A stretch of DNA of 64,000 nt from Novosphingobium umbonatum (lineage in GTDB: Bacteria; Pseudomonadota; Alphaproteobacteria; Sphingomonadales; Sphingomonadaceae). The notes under the pieces are model-generated. The model worked only from the letters and a program-made list of their open reading frames with translations. It was not told the DNA's origin and searched no databases. Shown in pieces: positions 36,801 through 46,301 of this stretch. Every line of letters begins with the position of its first letter. The stretch's first letter is position 1. The stretch lies in the NCBI RefSeq assembly GCF_004005905.1, contig NZ_SACO01000003.1:186001-250000 (forward strand). The letters run 5' to 3'. Made by a program: the position numbers and the translations under genes.

Positions 36801-37138
36801 GCAAAATCGCCTATAAAGTGCTGACCAAGGACCAGATGGCGGAGTTTCTGCGCGAGCAGAGCTTCGCCGGAGCGCCGGTGGATCTGGACGATGGCTATAT
36901 CCACCTTTCCGCAGAGCCGCAGTTGGCCGAAACCATCGACAAGCATTTCGCAGGTCAAAGCAGCCTGTTTGTAGCTGCTGTTGATCTGGACGCCTTGGGC
37001 GATGCGGTGAAATGGGAGGAATCGCGCGGCGGCGCCTTGTTCCCCCATATCTATGCCGAACTGCCTTTGTCTGCCGTGCCTGCCTATGGGCCGCTCAGCC
37101 GCGAGGATGATGGCACGGTGATCCTGCCGGGCACTTGA
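36797..37138 (+). CDS. DUF952-family protein
   Basis: 113 residues matching DUF952: AYKVLTKDQM at the start, the DDGYIHLSA motif and FPHIYAELPLSAV. The family is widespread, sometimes annotated as glutathione S-transferase-like, without a defined reaction. It overlaps the gyrA stop as ATGA and is translated with it; trmFO follows 33 bases later. Confidence 0.88.
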   Translation: MSKIAYKVLTKDQMAEFLREQSFAGAPVDLDDGYIHLSAEPQLAETIDKHFAGQSSLFVAAVDLDALGDAVKWEESRGGALFPHIYAELPLSAVPAYGPLSREDDGTVILPGT

Positions 37139-37171
37139 ACTCCTATGCCCTACGCGGCTAAGGCCGCTGGC

Positions 37172-38542
37172 ATGACACATGACGTACATATTATCGGCGG
37201 CGGCCTCGCCGGAACGGAAGCCGCATGGCAATTGGCGCGGCGCGGTTACAAGGTGCGCCTGTCCGAAATGCGTGGCGGCGCGGCGGGTGAGCGCAGCCCC
37301 GCGCATCAGGGCGATGGGCTGGCTGAACTGGTTTGCTCCAATTCGCTGCGCAGCGATGATGACACGGCCAATGCGGTTGGTCTGCTGCATTATGAAATGC
37401 GGCAGATGGATAGCCTCATCATGCATGCCGCCGCCAAGGCCCGCGTGCCCGCCGGTTCAGCTCTGGCGGTGGATCGCGATGTGTTCAGCCGCGAGATTGA
37501 GAACGCGCTGACGTCCCATGACAATCTGACCCTATGCCGCGAAAGGGTGGATACCCTGCCCGCAGCGGGCCTGACCATTGTGGCTACCGGACCTTTGACG
37601 GCGGAAAGTCTGGCGCAAAGCATTGGCGCGGCCACGGGCGCTGACAGTCTGGCCTTTTTCGACGCGATTGCGCCCATCGTCTATCACGAATCCATCAATA
37701 TGGATGTGGCATGGCGCGCCGCCCGCTGGGACAAGGGTGCCGAGGCCAGCATCGCCTTGGGCAGCGATGGCAAGGATTATATCAACTGCCCGATGAACAA
37801 GGCGGAATATCTGGCCTTCCGCGAAGAATTGCTGGCGGGTGAGAAAACCGTATTCAAGCAGTGGGAAGCCAACACGCCCTATTTCGACGGCTGCATGCCG
37901 ATCGAAGTGATGGCTGAACGCGGCGAGGATACTCTGCGCTTTGGCCCGATGAAGCCGGTCGGCTTGGATGATCCGCGCACGGGCCGCTGGCCCTATGCCG
38001 TGGTGCAATTGCGGCAGGACAATGTGCATGGCACCTTATGGAACATCGTCGGTTTCCAGACCAAACTGAAATATGCCGAGCAGCAACGCGTGTTCCGCAT
38101 GATCCCCGGCCTGGAAAATGCAGAATTTGCACGCTTTGGCGGGCTGCATCGCAACACTTTCCTCAATTCGCCCACGCTGCTCGACCGACAATTGCGGCTG
38201 AAATCTTCCCCCCATATCCGCTTTGCAGGCCAGATCACCGGCTGCGAGGGCTATGTGGAAAGCGCGAGCGTGGGTTTGTTGGCGGGCGTGATGACCGCTT
38301 GTGAACTGGCGGGCCGCGACTGGATCGATCCTCCGCGCAGCACCGCTTTGGGCGCTTTGCTGGCGCATATTACCGGCGATGCGGAAGCAGAGACCTATCA
38401 GCCGATGAACATCAACTTCGGCCTGTTCCCGCCCATCGTCACCGAAAAGAAGATCAAGAAGGCCGATCGCAAGCTGGTTTACACCTCGCGCGCCAAAGAA
38501 GATCTGGCGCCTTGGCTGGCGGCCACCGGGCTGGGCGTTTAA
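37172..38542 (+). CDS. trmFO: tRNA (uracil-5-)-methyltransferase TrmFO, folate/FAD dependent
   Basis: 456 residues from the ATG at 37172 (an ATG 27 bases earlier is possible). FAD-binding Rossmann motif [15 protein letters not shown] at the N-terminus and typical TrmFO blocks such as [20 protein letters not shown] and [21 protein letters not shown] (in part). It makes m5U54 in the T-loop of tRNA using methylene-tetrahydrofolate. It overlaps the convergent EF-hand gene by 4 bases. Confidence 0.97.
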   Translation: MTHDVHIIGGGLAGTEAAWQLARRGYKVRLSEMRGGAAGERSPAHQGDGLAELVCSNSLRSDDDTANAVGLLHYEMRQMDSLIMHAAAKARVPAGSALAVDRDVFSREIENALTSHDNLTLCRERVDTLPAAGLTIVATGPLTAESLAQSIGAATGADSLAFFDAIAPIVYHESINMDVAWRAARWDKGAEASIALGSDGKDYINCPMNKAEYLAFREELLAGEKTVFKQWEANTPYFDGCMPIEVMAERGEDTLRFGPMKPVGLDDPRTGRWPYAVVQLRQDNVHGTLWNIVGFQTKLKYAEQQRVFRMIPGLENAEFARFGGLHRNTFLNSPTLLDRQLRLKSSPHIRFAGQITGCEGYVESASVGLLAGVMTACELAGRDWIDPPRSTALGALLAHITGDAEAETYQPMNINFGLFPPIVTEKKIKKADRKLVYTSRAKEDLAPWLAATGLGV

Positions 38543-39072
38543 TCTTCCTCATCCGGTTCGGGCTGGCCTGCGCCTTTGGTGGCGGGGCCAGCCTTTCCGC
38601 AGGAACAGGCCTTGGCATGCTCGGCCTTTTTGGCCTCTTGAGCAGCATAATAGGCTTTAAGCTCGTCGGCATTGACGATGCCATCACCATTGGCGTCGAT
38701 GGTCTTGAAGCGATTGGCTGTTTTCACCGCCCACTCTTCAAAACTCAAAAGATTATCGTGATTTACGTCCAGCTTTTGAAAAGCCTTCACACGTGTGGAC
38801 AGCATTTCATTGCGGATAATCGTTCCATCGCGGTTGCGGTCAAACCGGTTGAACCGCGCCTGATCTTTCGAAACCTTGCGCGTAACAGCGGTGGGCAAGG
38901 CTGGCCCTGCCCCATGTGGATCGGCACTGGGCAGCGCAACATCGGCGGGCGGCGGAGCGGCAACTTGGACCGGTGGAGCATCGCGCTCCAGAGCCGCTCG
39001 CCCCTGCCACCAGAAGAAACCTGCTCCCACCAGCACTAAAGCCGACACTGCGCCCAGAATTGTCCGATTCAC
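38539..39072 (-). CDS. Membrane-anchored EF-hand calcium-binding protein
   Basis: 177 residues. One N-terminal helix ([17 protein letters not shown]) likely anchors it in the membrane with the rest in the periplasm. A Pro/Ala linker precedes three EF-hand loops: [24 protein letters not shown] and [12 protein letters not shown], each with Asp at positions 1, 3 (or equivalent) and Glu at 12. The C-terminus carries CSCGK and an acidic end. Calcium sensing or storage is a reasonable guess; no partner is evident. Confidence 0.85.
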   Translation of the reverse strand: MNRTILGAVSALVLVGAGFFWWQGRAALERDAPPVQVAAPPPADVALPSADPHGAGPALPTAVTRKVSKDQARFNRFDRNRDGTIIRNEMLSTRVKAFQKLDVNHDNLLSFEEWAVKTANRFKTIDANGDGIVNADELKAYYAAQEAKKAEHAKACSCGKAGPATKGAGQPEPDEED

Positions 39073-39110
39073 GCGTCGATACCCTCTCCATTTATGGAGA
39101 GTAGCTTAGC

Positions 39111-39743
39111 TCAAACCCCGAAGAGGCCAAGGCGAATAAGTGTAAATACGGATATACTCTGCAATTTGGCTACATCGCCACGATGACGCGCAGCGATCCC
39201 GTGCAACACCGCCAAGGGGCGCATCGAGCGGGGCAAGCGCGATGCTTGCCAATCATGCGCGGCCATTTGATCGGCCAGAAGCACCAGTTCCTGCGCATCG
39301 CTGACATGCGCGGCCAGATCGGCCAAGGCCCAGCCCCGCGCCATCCGCTCCGCCTCCGCATGGGACGAAAGTGCGGCGCAGGCCGCAGCACGCCCGTCGG
39401 CCAAGGCCAACAAAGCCTCCGCTGCCAAAGGCGCCTCCCCCAGCAAGGCCTCCCAGCCATCCACCAGACCGACCAAAGCACCATGCTGATCATTCCAGCA
39501 ATGCATCGCCGCCAGCAAAGGTTCGCCCTTGGGCCAGTTTGCGGATTTATCGTTCAACCGATCACGCCACCATGCAAGCCGCATCTGCGCCAAAATAGGT
39601 TCACGCGCGCCGCGCACCACACCGGCAAGCCGAATATCCAGCGCCAGCAGGGTCAACCACTGGCCCTTGGTAGCCTTGGGAGCATAGGCCAGAGCCAAAC
39701 GCCAAAGCGGTGGCAGCGTTTCGATCAAAGTTTCATCTAACAT
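39111..39743 (-). CDS. Short phytoene/squalene-synthase-like protein
   Basis: 210 residues from the ATG at 39743 (GGGGGC upstream). It resembles the N-terminal half of phytoene/squalene synthase family proteins (LALAYAPKATKGQWLTLLALD, LAWWRDRL), but is shorter than true synthases (about 280-300) and lacks the aspartate-rich DxxxD motifs. It is closer to the NDUFAF6-like, probably non-catalytic branch, whose mitochondrial member helps complex I assembly. Function here is unknown. Confidence 0.65.
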   Translation of the reverse strand: MLDETLIETLPPLWRLALAYAPKATKGQWLTLLALDIRLAGVVRGAREPILAQMRLAWWRDRLNDKSANWPKGEPLLAAMHCWNDQHGALVGLVDGWEALLGEAPLAAEALLALADGRAAACAALSSHAEAERMARGWALADLAAHVSDAQELVLLADQMAAHDWQASRLPRSMRPLAVLHGIAARHRGDVAKLQSISVFTLIRLGLFGV

Positions 39744-39756
39744 GATGCCCCCATAG

Positions 39757-39795
39757 AAAAAGGGCGCCCCCACCGCAATGGGAGCGCCCCTTTGT
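39757..39795 (-). terminator. Terminator after the pdhAB operon
   Basis: On the minus strand a GC-rich inverted repeat (GGGGCGC.. with ..GCGCCC, one bulge, 8-base loop) follows the pdhB stop and ends in a TTTTT run. Confidence 0.75.
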
Positions 39796-39812
39796 CTGTC
39801 AGCCGTTAGCCC

Positions 39813-41144
39813 TTAGCGGTAGCAAACCTTCTTGGCAGCAGCCACAATGCGCGAGGCATCGATCAGCGCGGCCTTTTCAAGGTTGGCAGCATAAGGCAGC
39901 GGAACGTCTTCGTTGCACACGCGGATCACCGGCGCGTCGAGGTGATCGAAGCCGTCTTCCATGGCGATCGCGGCGATTTCCGACGCGATCGAGCAGGTCG
40001 GCCAGCCTTCTTCGGCCACAACGATGCGGTTGGTCTTGGCCAGCGAGGCCAGAACCGTTTCCTTATCCAGCGGACGCAGCGTGCGCAGGTCGATCACTTC
40101 GGCATCGATGCCTTCAGCGGCCAGCGTTTCGGCTGCTTCCAGCGCCATGCCAACGCCGATCGAGTAGGACACGATGGTCACGTCCTTGCCTTCGCGCATG
40201 ATGCGGGCCTTGCCGATGGGCAGAACATGGTCGTCCAGCTCGGGCAGTTCGAAGGTGCGGCCATAGACCAGTTCGTTCTCGAGGAAAACGACCGGATCTT
40301 CGCTGCGGATAGCGGCCTTGAGCAGACCCTTGGCATCCGAAGCGTCATAGGGCGCGATCACGATCAGACCAGGCACATTGGCATACCACGGGCCATAGTT
40401 CTGCGAGTGCTGCGCGCCCACGCGGCTAGCCGCGCCGTTGGGACCACGGAACACCACCGGACAGCGCATCTGGCCGCCCGACATATAGTTGGTCTTGGCC
40501 GCCGAGTTGATGATGTGGTCAATCGCCTGCATGGCGAAGTTGAAGGTCATGAACTCGATCACTGGACGCAGACCGCCCATGGCGGCGCCCGTACCGATAC
40601 CGGCAAAGCCATATTCGGTGATCGGCGTGTCAATCACGCGCTTGGGACCGAATTCGGCCAGCAGGCCCTGGGTCACCTTGTAAGCGCCCTGATATTCGGC
40701 CACTTCTTCGCCCATCACGAAAACGCGCGGATCGCGGCGCATTTCTTCGGCCATGGCATCACGCAGCGCGTCACGCACAGTCGAAGTCTTCATGTTGGTG
40801 CCATGCGGGATAACCGGATCGGCCGGACGAACCGAAGCCACCGGTGCAGCAACCGGAGCCGCAGCCGCCACAGGGGCAGCAGCAGCAGGAGCCGAAGCTT
40901 CACCCTCGCCACCGATTAGCGCGATCACCGTGCCGACCTTCACGCCTTCGGTGCCCTCGGCCACCAACAGCGCGCCCACGGTGCCTTCGTCCACCGCTTC
41001 AAATTCCATCGTGGCCTTGTCGGTTTCAATCTCGGCCAGAATATCGCCGGACTTCACCTCGTCGCCCACTTTCACCAGCCACTTGGCCAGCTTGCCCTCT
41101 TCCATCGTGGGCGAGAGCGCCGGCATCTTGAGTTCGATCGCCAT
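39813..41144 (-). CDS. pdhB: Pyruvate dehydrogenase E1 beta subunit with N-terminal lipoyl domain
   Basis: 443 residues, longer than plain E1-beta (about 325). Residues 1-80 form a biotinyl/lipoyl domain with the modified Lys in [10 protein letters not shown] (near 44), followed by an Ala/Pro linker (about 85-110) and the transketolase-like E1-beta part ([44 protein letters not shown]). The lipoyl-bearing E1-beta is a known alphaproteobacterial arrangement. It follows pdhA with 1 base between and is lipoylated by LipA. Terminates at a strong hairpin. Confidence 0.96.
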   Translation of the reverse strand: MAIELKMPALSPTMEEGKLAKWLVKVGDEVKSGDILAEIETDKATMEFEAVDEGTVGALLVAEGTEGVKVGTVIALIGGEGEASAPAAAAPVAAAAPVAAPVASVRPADPVIPHGTNMKTSTVRDALRDAMAEEMRRDPRVFVMGEEVAEYQGAYKVTQGLLAEFGPKRVIDTPITEYGFAGIGTGAAMGGLRPVIEFMTFNFAMQAIDHIINSAAKTNYMSGGQMRCPVVFRGPNGAASRVGAQHSQNYGPWYANVPGLIVIAPYDASDAKGLLKAAIRSEDPVVFLENELVYGRTFELPELDDHVLPIGKARIMREGKDVTIVSYSIGVGMALEAAETLAAEGIDAEVIDLRTLRPLDKETVLASLAKTNRIVVAEEGWPTCSIASEIAAIAMEDGFDHLDAPVIRVCNEDVPLPYAANLEKAALIDASRIVAAAKKVCYR

Positions 41145-41145
41145 C

Positions 41146-42210
41146 TCAGTAGCTCTCCACCAGAACGTCAGTATACAATTCGCCCATCGCCGGTTCGGGC
41201 GAGTTTTCGGCGAAATCGGCAGCTTCGGTGCAGATGGCGCGGATGCGCTTCTCGATGTCCTTCAGCGTCTCTTCCGAAACGCCGCGTGCCAGCAGATCAG
41301 CCTTGGCATGTTCGATCGGGTCGCGGTTATCGCGCACTTCGTTCACTTCGTCACGGCTGCGGTATTTCGCAGGGTCGGACATCGAGTGACCGCGATAGCG
41401 ATAGGTGTTGAGTTCCATCAGCACAGGGCCGTTACCGGCGCGCACATGTTCCACCGCCAGATTGGCAGCAGCGCGCACTTCCAGAACGTCCATGCCGTTC
41501 ACATCCATGCCGGGGATGCGGAAAGCCGCACCGCGACGGTGGAAATGCGTTTCGGCCGAGGAACGCTTCACAGCGGTGCCCATGGCGTACTGGTTGTTTT
41601 CCACAACGAAGATGATCGGCAGGTTCCAGAGAGCAGCCATATTGAAGCTCTCGTAAACCTGACCCTGATTCGCCGCGCCGTCGCCGAAGTAGGCCACGCA
41701 GAGGCCGCCATCTTCGTTATACTTATGCGCGAAAGCCAGACCTGCACCCAGCGAGACCTGGGCGCCCACGATGCCGTGGCCGCCATAGAACTTGTGGCTG
41801 GTGCTGAACATATGCATCGAACCGCCCTTGCCGCGGCTGATACCAGCTTCGCGACCGGTCAATTCGGCCATGATTACCTTGGGGTCGATGCCATAGGCCA
41901 GCATGTGACCATGGTCGCGATAGCCGGTAATCACGCTGTCGTGACCTTCCTGCAACGCCGACTGGATGCCCACCGCCACGGCTTCCTGGCCGATATAGAG
42001 GTGGCAGAAGCCGCCGATCAGGCCCAGACCGTATAGCTGGCCCGCGCGTTCTTCAAAGCGGCGGATGAGAACCATCTGCTCATAAAAATGCAGCAATTCC
42101 TCATTCGTCGCCTCATAGCGACGATTGGCCTCATAAGCGGCCTGAAGTGCATTGTCTGCGGTGGGCGCTGCGGCTTCTGCCGCGTTTTGTGTTTTGCCGG
42201 TTCTGGCCAA
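41146..42210 (-). CDS. pdhA: Pyruvate dehydrogenase E1 alpha subunit
   Basis: 354 residues from a TTG at 42210, picked because AGGGGAAG lies about 6 bases upstream and the length then fits the family; the open frame reaches 42321 but the extra part is not E1-like. Thiamine-diphosphate motif [23 protein letters not shown] (with the terminal NN in [10 protein letters not shown]), and the E1-alpha phosphorylation-loop region [14 protein letters not shown]. It decarboxylates pyruvate with PdhB. The E2 and E3 genes are outside the window. Confidence 0.95.
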   Translation of the reverse strand: MARTGKTQNAAEAAAPTADNALQAAYEANRRYEATNEELLHFYEQMVLIRRFEERAGQLYGLGLIGGFCHLYIGQEAVAVGIQSALQEGHDSVITGYRDHGHMLAYGIDPKVIMAELTGREAGISRGKGGSMHMFSTSHKFYGGHGIVGAQVSLGAGLAFAHKYNEDGGLCVAYFGDGAANQGQVYESFNMAALWNLPIIFVVENNQYAMGTAVKRSSAETHFHRRGAAFRIPGMDVNGMDVLEVRAAANLAVEHVRAGNGPVLMELNTYRYRGHSMSDPAKYRSRDEVNEVRDNRDPIEHAKADLLARGVSEETLKDIEKRIRAICTEAADFAENSPEPAMGELYTDVLVESY

Positions 42211-42356
42211 GACGCTTCCCCTGAAGGCGGATGTTGCGCTTTGCCTATAGGACCAAGAAAGCCCCCAGCAAACCACAACATACGAATTTTGTAATGACCC
42301 GACCATAGTTCCAATGGCCAATGCCGATCACGGCAAAGCAGGAATCACCTGCCGGA

Positions 42357-42668
42357 TCAATGCACCATCATGATCATCTCATCAGGATGCGCAACATTAA
42401 GATTTTTGCGAAGAAGTTCGCTGGCCAGATCGGGGTCGGCATGGCGAGGGTCGAGCAGCGACACGCGGTTGCGCAATTCATCACGCTCCATCGCCAGCTT
42501 GCGAATCTGCTCCTGCTTTTCGGTCAACGCCCGATTGTTTTCACCCCAGGCCAGAAACCCGCTGGGGCCGGCCACGGCAAAAGCCAACATGAACAACAAG
42601 AGCAGCAAGGCCCCTGCCTGAACCGCTGCTTCCTTGGCCAATCTGGGTTGAGGAGACTTCTTTCGCAT
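42357..42668 (-). CDS. ftsB: Cell-division protein FtsB/DivIC family
   Basis: 103 residues. One membrane helix (ALLLLLFMLAFAVAG), then a coiled coil (ALTEKQEQIRKLAMERDELRNRVSLLD) and the C-terminal part DPDLASELLRKNLNVAHPDEMI, the septum-formation-initiator pattern. It forms the FtsQLB complex at the division site. Location just upstream of pdhA is a recurrent alphaproteobacterial arrangement; the gap is 146 bases. Confidence 0.88.
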   Translation of the reverse strand: MRKKSPQPRLAKEAAVQAGALLLLLFMLAFAVAGPSGFLAWGENNRALTEKQEQIRKLAMERDELRNRVSLLDPRHADPDLASELLRKNLNVAHPDEMIMMVH

Positions 42669-42793
42669 AGCCACCAAGAATCACAGATGGCGCCTTGTTT
42701 CAAGCGCTACGGCTAATTTTTCTGGGCCTAAAAACGGGAAATTCCCTCCATTTTGGCAACAGCTATGTAGCATTACGGTAACGTATCTGCAAA

Positions 42794-42808
42794 TTAACTT
42801 ATCGTTAC
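42794..42808 (+). promoter_or_regulatory. CtrA-like box upstream of the PilZ gene
   Basis: TTAA-N7-TTAC, one base off the CtrA consensus TTAA-N7-TTAA, in an AT-rich gap about 110-125 bases ahead of the PilZ start. Neighbouring TTAC/GTAA repeats (about 42773-42816) also look regulatory. Only a pattern match. Confidence 0.4.
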
Positions 42809-42919
42809 AATACGTAAGCGTGCGTTCAGAGCCTCTTTGCCCAATGGGGCTATCGTCGTGGTCACAGCCATCATGGCCGATTGTTCCAATGTTCCGCCCC
42901 ATAGCGAGTCCCCCCGCAA

Positions 42920-43336
42920 GTGAGCCTCGAAGCGATGACCACGGGTGAATCCGAAGCCAACCTGCGCAACAACCAGCGCAACGCCCTGTTTCTGCTGGCC
43001 TTGTGCCAATTGCCCAGTCGCCAGACCGAGCAGCGGGTGAAGGTGCGCAACATTTCGGCCACCGGGTTGATGGCCGAAGGCGCGCTGCGTCCGGTTACCG
43101 GCGAACCAGTCTGGCTGGACCTGCGCAACATTGGCCGCGTCGAAGGCGTGGTGGCATGGGTCAGCGAAAGCCGTTTCGGCGTGGCCTTTGCCAAGGAAAT
43201 CGACCCCGCGCTGGTGCGCCAACCGCCAACGACGGTCGACAATGACGCCGAACCGCGCGACTATTACCAACGCGGGCCGCTCAGCACCCTGAAGCGGCAG
43301 GACGACCTGCGCCCCGATCGCCTGCGCATGATCTGA
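42920..43336 (+). CDS. PilZ-domain protein
   Basis: 138 residues from GTG (an ATG at 42935 is possible). The PilZ pattern is present: basic QRVKVRNISATGLMAEG with the (D/N)xSxxG motif at NISATG, and PVTGEPVWLDLRN strands. The usual RxxxR Arg pair ahead of it is weak (RNNQRNALF). The family binds cyclic-di-GMP and controls motility, polysaccharide or adhesion. The last base abuts the convergent P450 stop. Binding ability is uncertain. Confidence 0.8.
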   Translation: MSLEAMTTGESEANLRNNQRNALFLLALCQLPSRQTEQRVKVRNISATGLMAEGALRPVTGEPVWLDLRNIGRVEGVVAWVSESRFGVAFAKEIDPALVRQPPTTVDNDAEPRDYYQRGPLSTLKRQDDLRPDRLRMI

Positions 43337-44710
43337 TTATCGGGATGTCAGGCTCAGTTTGATACCCCCCACTGGCCGCAAGGTCAGGCGCGACACCATG
43401 TCCGGCTTTTTCGCCGCAGGATAGGCCAGTCGGAACGCCCGGACAATCTCGGCGATGATCAGCATCGCCTCCTGCTGGGCAAAACCTGCCCCGACACAAA
43501 TCCTCTGTCCCCGTCCGAAAGGCAGCCAAGCCTGCCGCGCCATATCCGCATTGGCCGGATCGGCAAAACGGTCAGGGTCAAAGGAATGCGGGCAGGCCCA
43601 GTTCTGCTCATTCCGCTGGATCAGCCATGGCGAGATGACCAGCAGATCCCCCTCCGCCAAAGGCTTGTCACGGATCGTCACCGGCTTGGTCACCGTGCGC
43701 GGCAGAAAGCCCACCGGCGGATAGAGGCGCAAAGCCTCCTTGAACACATGGCGCACATCATCGAGCAGGCGGATATGGTCATGGGTAATCGGCCCGCCGC
43801 CGGTCACCTCCTCAATCTGGGCATAAAGCCGTTCCTGCCATTCAGGGCATTCGGCCAGCAGATAAAGCGTCCATGACAAGGCGCTGGCAGAAGTTTCATG
43901 CCCCGCAAGAAAGATGATCGATGCCTGATCGAGCAAGGCCTTGGCATCAAAGCTCTGCCCCGTTTCGGGGTGGCGGGCCTCCATCAGCGATTCCAGAATG
44001 TCGGGCTGTTCGGCGCGATGACCGGCAAGGTAGGCGGCATAGCGCTCGGCGATGATCGGCTCGAACACCGCCTGCACATCCAGCGCCGCCTTTTGCACCT
44101 TGCGCCGATACCACAGGCGCGGCAGGCCATAGAGGCCGAGCGTCGTGCTGCGCTGGGCATAATGTTGATAGCGGTTGAAGGCCTCATAGACCCTGCCCGA
44201 TCCCGCCTCGTCCAGCGTGATCGAAAACAGCGTGCGGAAGATGATGTCCGCCGTGGCATGGGTCATCAAAGGATCAACATCGACAGGGCGTGACAGGTCA
44301 TGTGCCCGCATCATTGCCACCACATCCTTGGCCGCATCGGCCATAGTGGCAAAGGCGCGCTTCAGATTGGTATGGGCAAAGGCGGGGTTGATCATCGTGC
44401 GTTGCCGCGCCCAATCCTCGCCATTGGCGGAAAACACGCTATTGCCCAGCAAAGGCTCCAGCAGGTCATTCATCAGCGCATGTTTGGGATAGATCCTTTC
44501 GGGATCATCCAGCACCTTGCCCGCCTGCTCCAAATCGTTGAGCAGGTAAAAGGTCAGGCGCGGCAGCTTCACCATGCCCATCTTCATCGTATAGCTTTTC
44601 TCGAACAGGGTGTGGACCCAGCTGTTCCAGTTGATGAAGAACCGCCGCAGCGCCCCCGCCTTGCTTTTCAATGGCTTGGGATAGGGCGGGGTAAAGGGGC
44701 ACTCAGCCAT
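43337..44710 (-). CDS. Cytochrome P450
   Basis: 457 residues from the ATG at 44710, overlapping the upstream gene's stop by 8 bases. I-helix oxygen motif AGHETSASALSW, K-helix EALRLYPP (ExxR), and heme loop FGRGQRICVG with the Cys thiolate near residue 400. No signal or membrane anchor, so soluble. No ferredoxin or reductase gene is nearby. The long length and FGRGQR loop resemble the CYP102/CYP4-like lineage that often handles fatty acids, but the substrate is not determinable. Confidence 0.94.
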   Translation of the reverse strand: MAECPFTPPYPKPLKSKAGALRRFFINWNSWVHTLFEKSYTMKMGMVKLPRLTFYLLNDLEQAGKVLDDPERIYPKHALMNDLLEPLLGNSVFSANGEDWARQRTMINPAFAHTNLKRAFATMADAAKDVVAMMRAHDLSRPVDVDPLMTHATADIIFRTLFSITLDEAGSGRVYEAFNRYQHYAQRSTTLGLYGLPRLWYRRKVQKAALDVQAVFEPIIAERYAAYLAGHRAEQPDILESLMEARHPETGQSFDAKALLDQASIIFLAGHETSASALSWTLYLLAECPEWQERLYAQIEEVTGGGPITHDHIRLLDDVRHVFKEALRLYPPVGFLPRTVTKPVTIRDKPLAEGDLLVISPWLIQRNEQNWACPHSFDPDRFADPANADMARQAWLPFGRGQRICVGAGFAQQEAMLIIAEIVRAFRLAYPAAKKPDMVSRLTLRPVGGIKLSLTSR

Positions 44711-45833
44711 GCTGTTCAGCCTCGAAAGCGGCGATAGAGGCATTCAGCGGGCGCGCCGATGCCGTCAATCCCAGAAAATCCAGCGCGGAAGGCCGGTCGA
44801 GCCGCCGCAAATAGTCGAAATGGGTGGTGTATTTATCACGCCGCCGCGCCTGATAGGTTGCGGCATCGCAATAACGGAACCAGCGTGGAGAAATTTGCGT
44901 CAGACCAGCGGGGCTCTCCACCGTGCGGCCAAGGCAGGGCGGCACCAAAGGCGCACAGGCCCCGTCAGTGGGCGAGCCGATATCCAGCCAGCGGAACTCG
45001 GCCTGCCCCAACCGGTCGAGCATGTGCCCGAACCAAGGCGCATCCTTGCGGCAGGCCAGCAACTGCATGCAATTGCCCAAAGTCACCAACGCGAAATGCG
45101 GCGGAATATGCCCGTCGCACAGGTCCAGCAAGCGCGCCATCAAAGGCACGGCAAGGATTGAGCCGTTGGAATGGGTGATGAACAGCACCTCGTCCCATTC
45201 CTCGGTGAAGGCCTGCCGGATACGCTCTGCCGCCTGCGCCAAGCGATCCTGATAGTCGGGACTGACCATTTCACGGGCAAGTGCATCATTGAACACCACA
45301 AAGCGCAGCAGCCACAAGGCGCTAATCCAGCGCAGCGCTGCAAAGGAGATACCCCATCCCAGCGCCAATCCCCCCACCAGCGCCGCCCACCATGGCATTG
45401 CCAGAGCCAGAAGATCGAACAGGATCAAGGGCAGCAGCACCGGCAACAGCAGATAGGCCACGCCGGGGAAAAACACTGCAATCCGGCTGCCGCGCGGGGT
45501 GCGGCCGGCCAGATCCCAATCCAGCCCACGCAGCATATGAAGATAGGCCCCTATCGCCTGCATCGCCAACCGAATCGGCGAGCGCGACCAGTCACCACGC
45601 ACCAGATCGTCCCAGACGAGAAATTCGGTCTGCGCATAAAGCTGGGGCGTGTTGACATCCCACCCCATATTGCGCCCCATCCGGCGACGGGCAGAAAGGT
45701 GCAAAAGCCCCTCTGGCGCGGCTCCGGCGGCATTATGCGCGGCCACCTGCTGGGCCAGCAAATCATGGTAATACCGGCTGCCGCGCGGGTCATATCCGCC
45801 CAGATAGTAGATTTTCCGCTTGAAAGGCTGCAT
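44703..45833 (-). CDS. Unrecognised membrane protein with a lipase-like THSNGS elbow
   Basis: 376 residues from the ATG at 45833. N-terminal IYYLGGYDPRGSRYYH, then two hydrophobic hairpins (about 118-145 and 148-180), then a cytosolic domain with WDEVLFITHSNGSILAVPLMARLL. The latter has the beta-strand-elbow-helix shape of alpha/beta hydrolases, with Ser222 in T-H-S-N-G-S in place of G-x-S-x-G. Asp or His partners cannot be assigned safely. It shares an operon with the P450 and is divergent, 21 bases apart, from a mini PLA2-like gene. A lipid-related role is a guess. Confidence 0.72.
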   Translation of the reverse strand: MQPFKRKIYYLGGYDPRGSRYYHDLLAQQVAAHNAAGAAPEGLLHLSARRRMGRNMGWDVNTPQLYAQTEFLVWDDLVRGDWSRSPIRLAMQAIGAYLHMLRGLDWDLAGRTPRGSRIAVFFPGVAYLLLPVLLPLILFDLLALAMPWWAALVGGLALGWGISFAALRWISALWLLRFVVFNDALAREMVSPDYQDRLAQAAERIRQAFTEEWDEVLFITHSNGSILAVPLMARLLDLCDGHIPPHFALVTLGNCMQLLACRKDAPWFGHMLDRLGQAEFRWLDIGSPTDGACAPLVPPCLGRTVESPAGLTQISPRWFRYCDAATYQARRRDKYTTHFDYLRRLDRPSALDFLGLTASARPLNASIAAFEAEQHG

Positions 45834-45854
45834 CACTCACGCTCTATCCGCGCC

Positions 45855-46139
45855 ATGACCCAAAAGGAACGGCAATATTGCCTCTTCATGGACGGCACGA
45901 AGCGCAATCGCAACATTGGATGCAAAAAGCATGACAATGCCTATGGCATCAATGGCGGCGGCAGCGAGGCGGACCGACTGCGCGCCGACATGACCCTGTT
46001 CCGGCATATGCGCGGCAACCATGATCCGATGGCGCCGCTGGTTTTGCTGTTCACGCGGCTGTTTGGCTGGTTCTTTTTCAACTACCACGGACGCCCGTGG
46101 CGCGGGCAACTGGTGCGCAAAATCTTTCCCCGCTATTGA
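45855..46139 (+). CDS. Small phospholipase-A2-like protein
   Basis: 94 residues from the ATG at 45855; the open frame continues upstream opposite the neighbouring gene but only this part looks real. The motif GCKKHDNAYG (His26-Asp27) is the PLA2 active-site pattern C..HD..YG; it is followed by GSEADRLRADMTLFRHM, where Asp40 or Asp45 could complete the site, and a hydrophobic C-terminal segment (about 60-76, with GWFFFNY) that may sit in the membrane. Similar short PLA2-like proteins occur in bacteria, phages and parvoviruses. No signal peptide. Enzyme activity untested. Confidence 0.72.
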   Translation: MTQKERQYCLFMDGTKRNRNIGCKKHDNAYGINGGGSEADRLRADMTLFRHMRGNHDPMAPLVLLFTRLFGWFFFNYHGRPWRGQLVRKIFPRY

Positions 46140-46259
46140 AAGTCGCGGCCTTTATGGGCTTTTTAGGTGAATTAAATCGCCGCGCCACCTAACAGGATAG
46201 CACAAAGCAAGAAGAGCCGCCCGACGCTTGATGCTCGGCGCCGATCCGCATACTGGGCT

Positions 46260-46292
46260 GCCATCCCGCCACAGATCCCGTGGCCGGATGGC
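46260..46292. terminator. Hairpin between the PLA2-like gene and the second kdpE-like gene
   Basis: 13-base arms GCCATCCCGCCAC (46260-46272) and GTGGCCGGATGGC (46280-46292) pair with one mismatch around a 7-base loop. No long T run; could end transcripts from both convergent genes. Confidence 0.5.
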
Positions 46293-46301
46293 GCCATTTC
46301 C

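Noticed and set aside
42681..42902. 73-codon minus-strand open frame between ftsB and the PilZ gene
   Set aside because: No recognisable motif, no good ribosome site and it lies over AT-rich promoter-like DNA.
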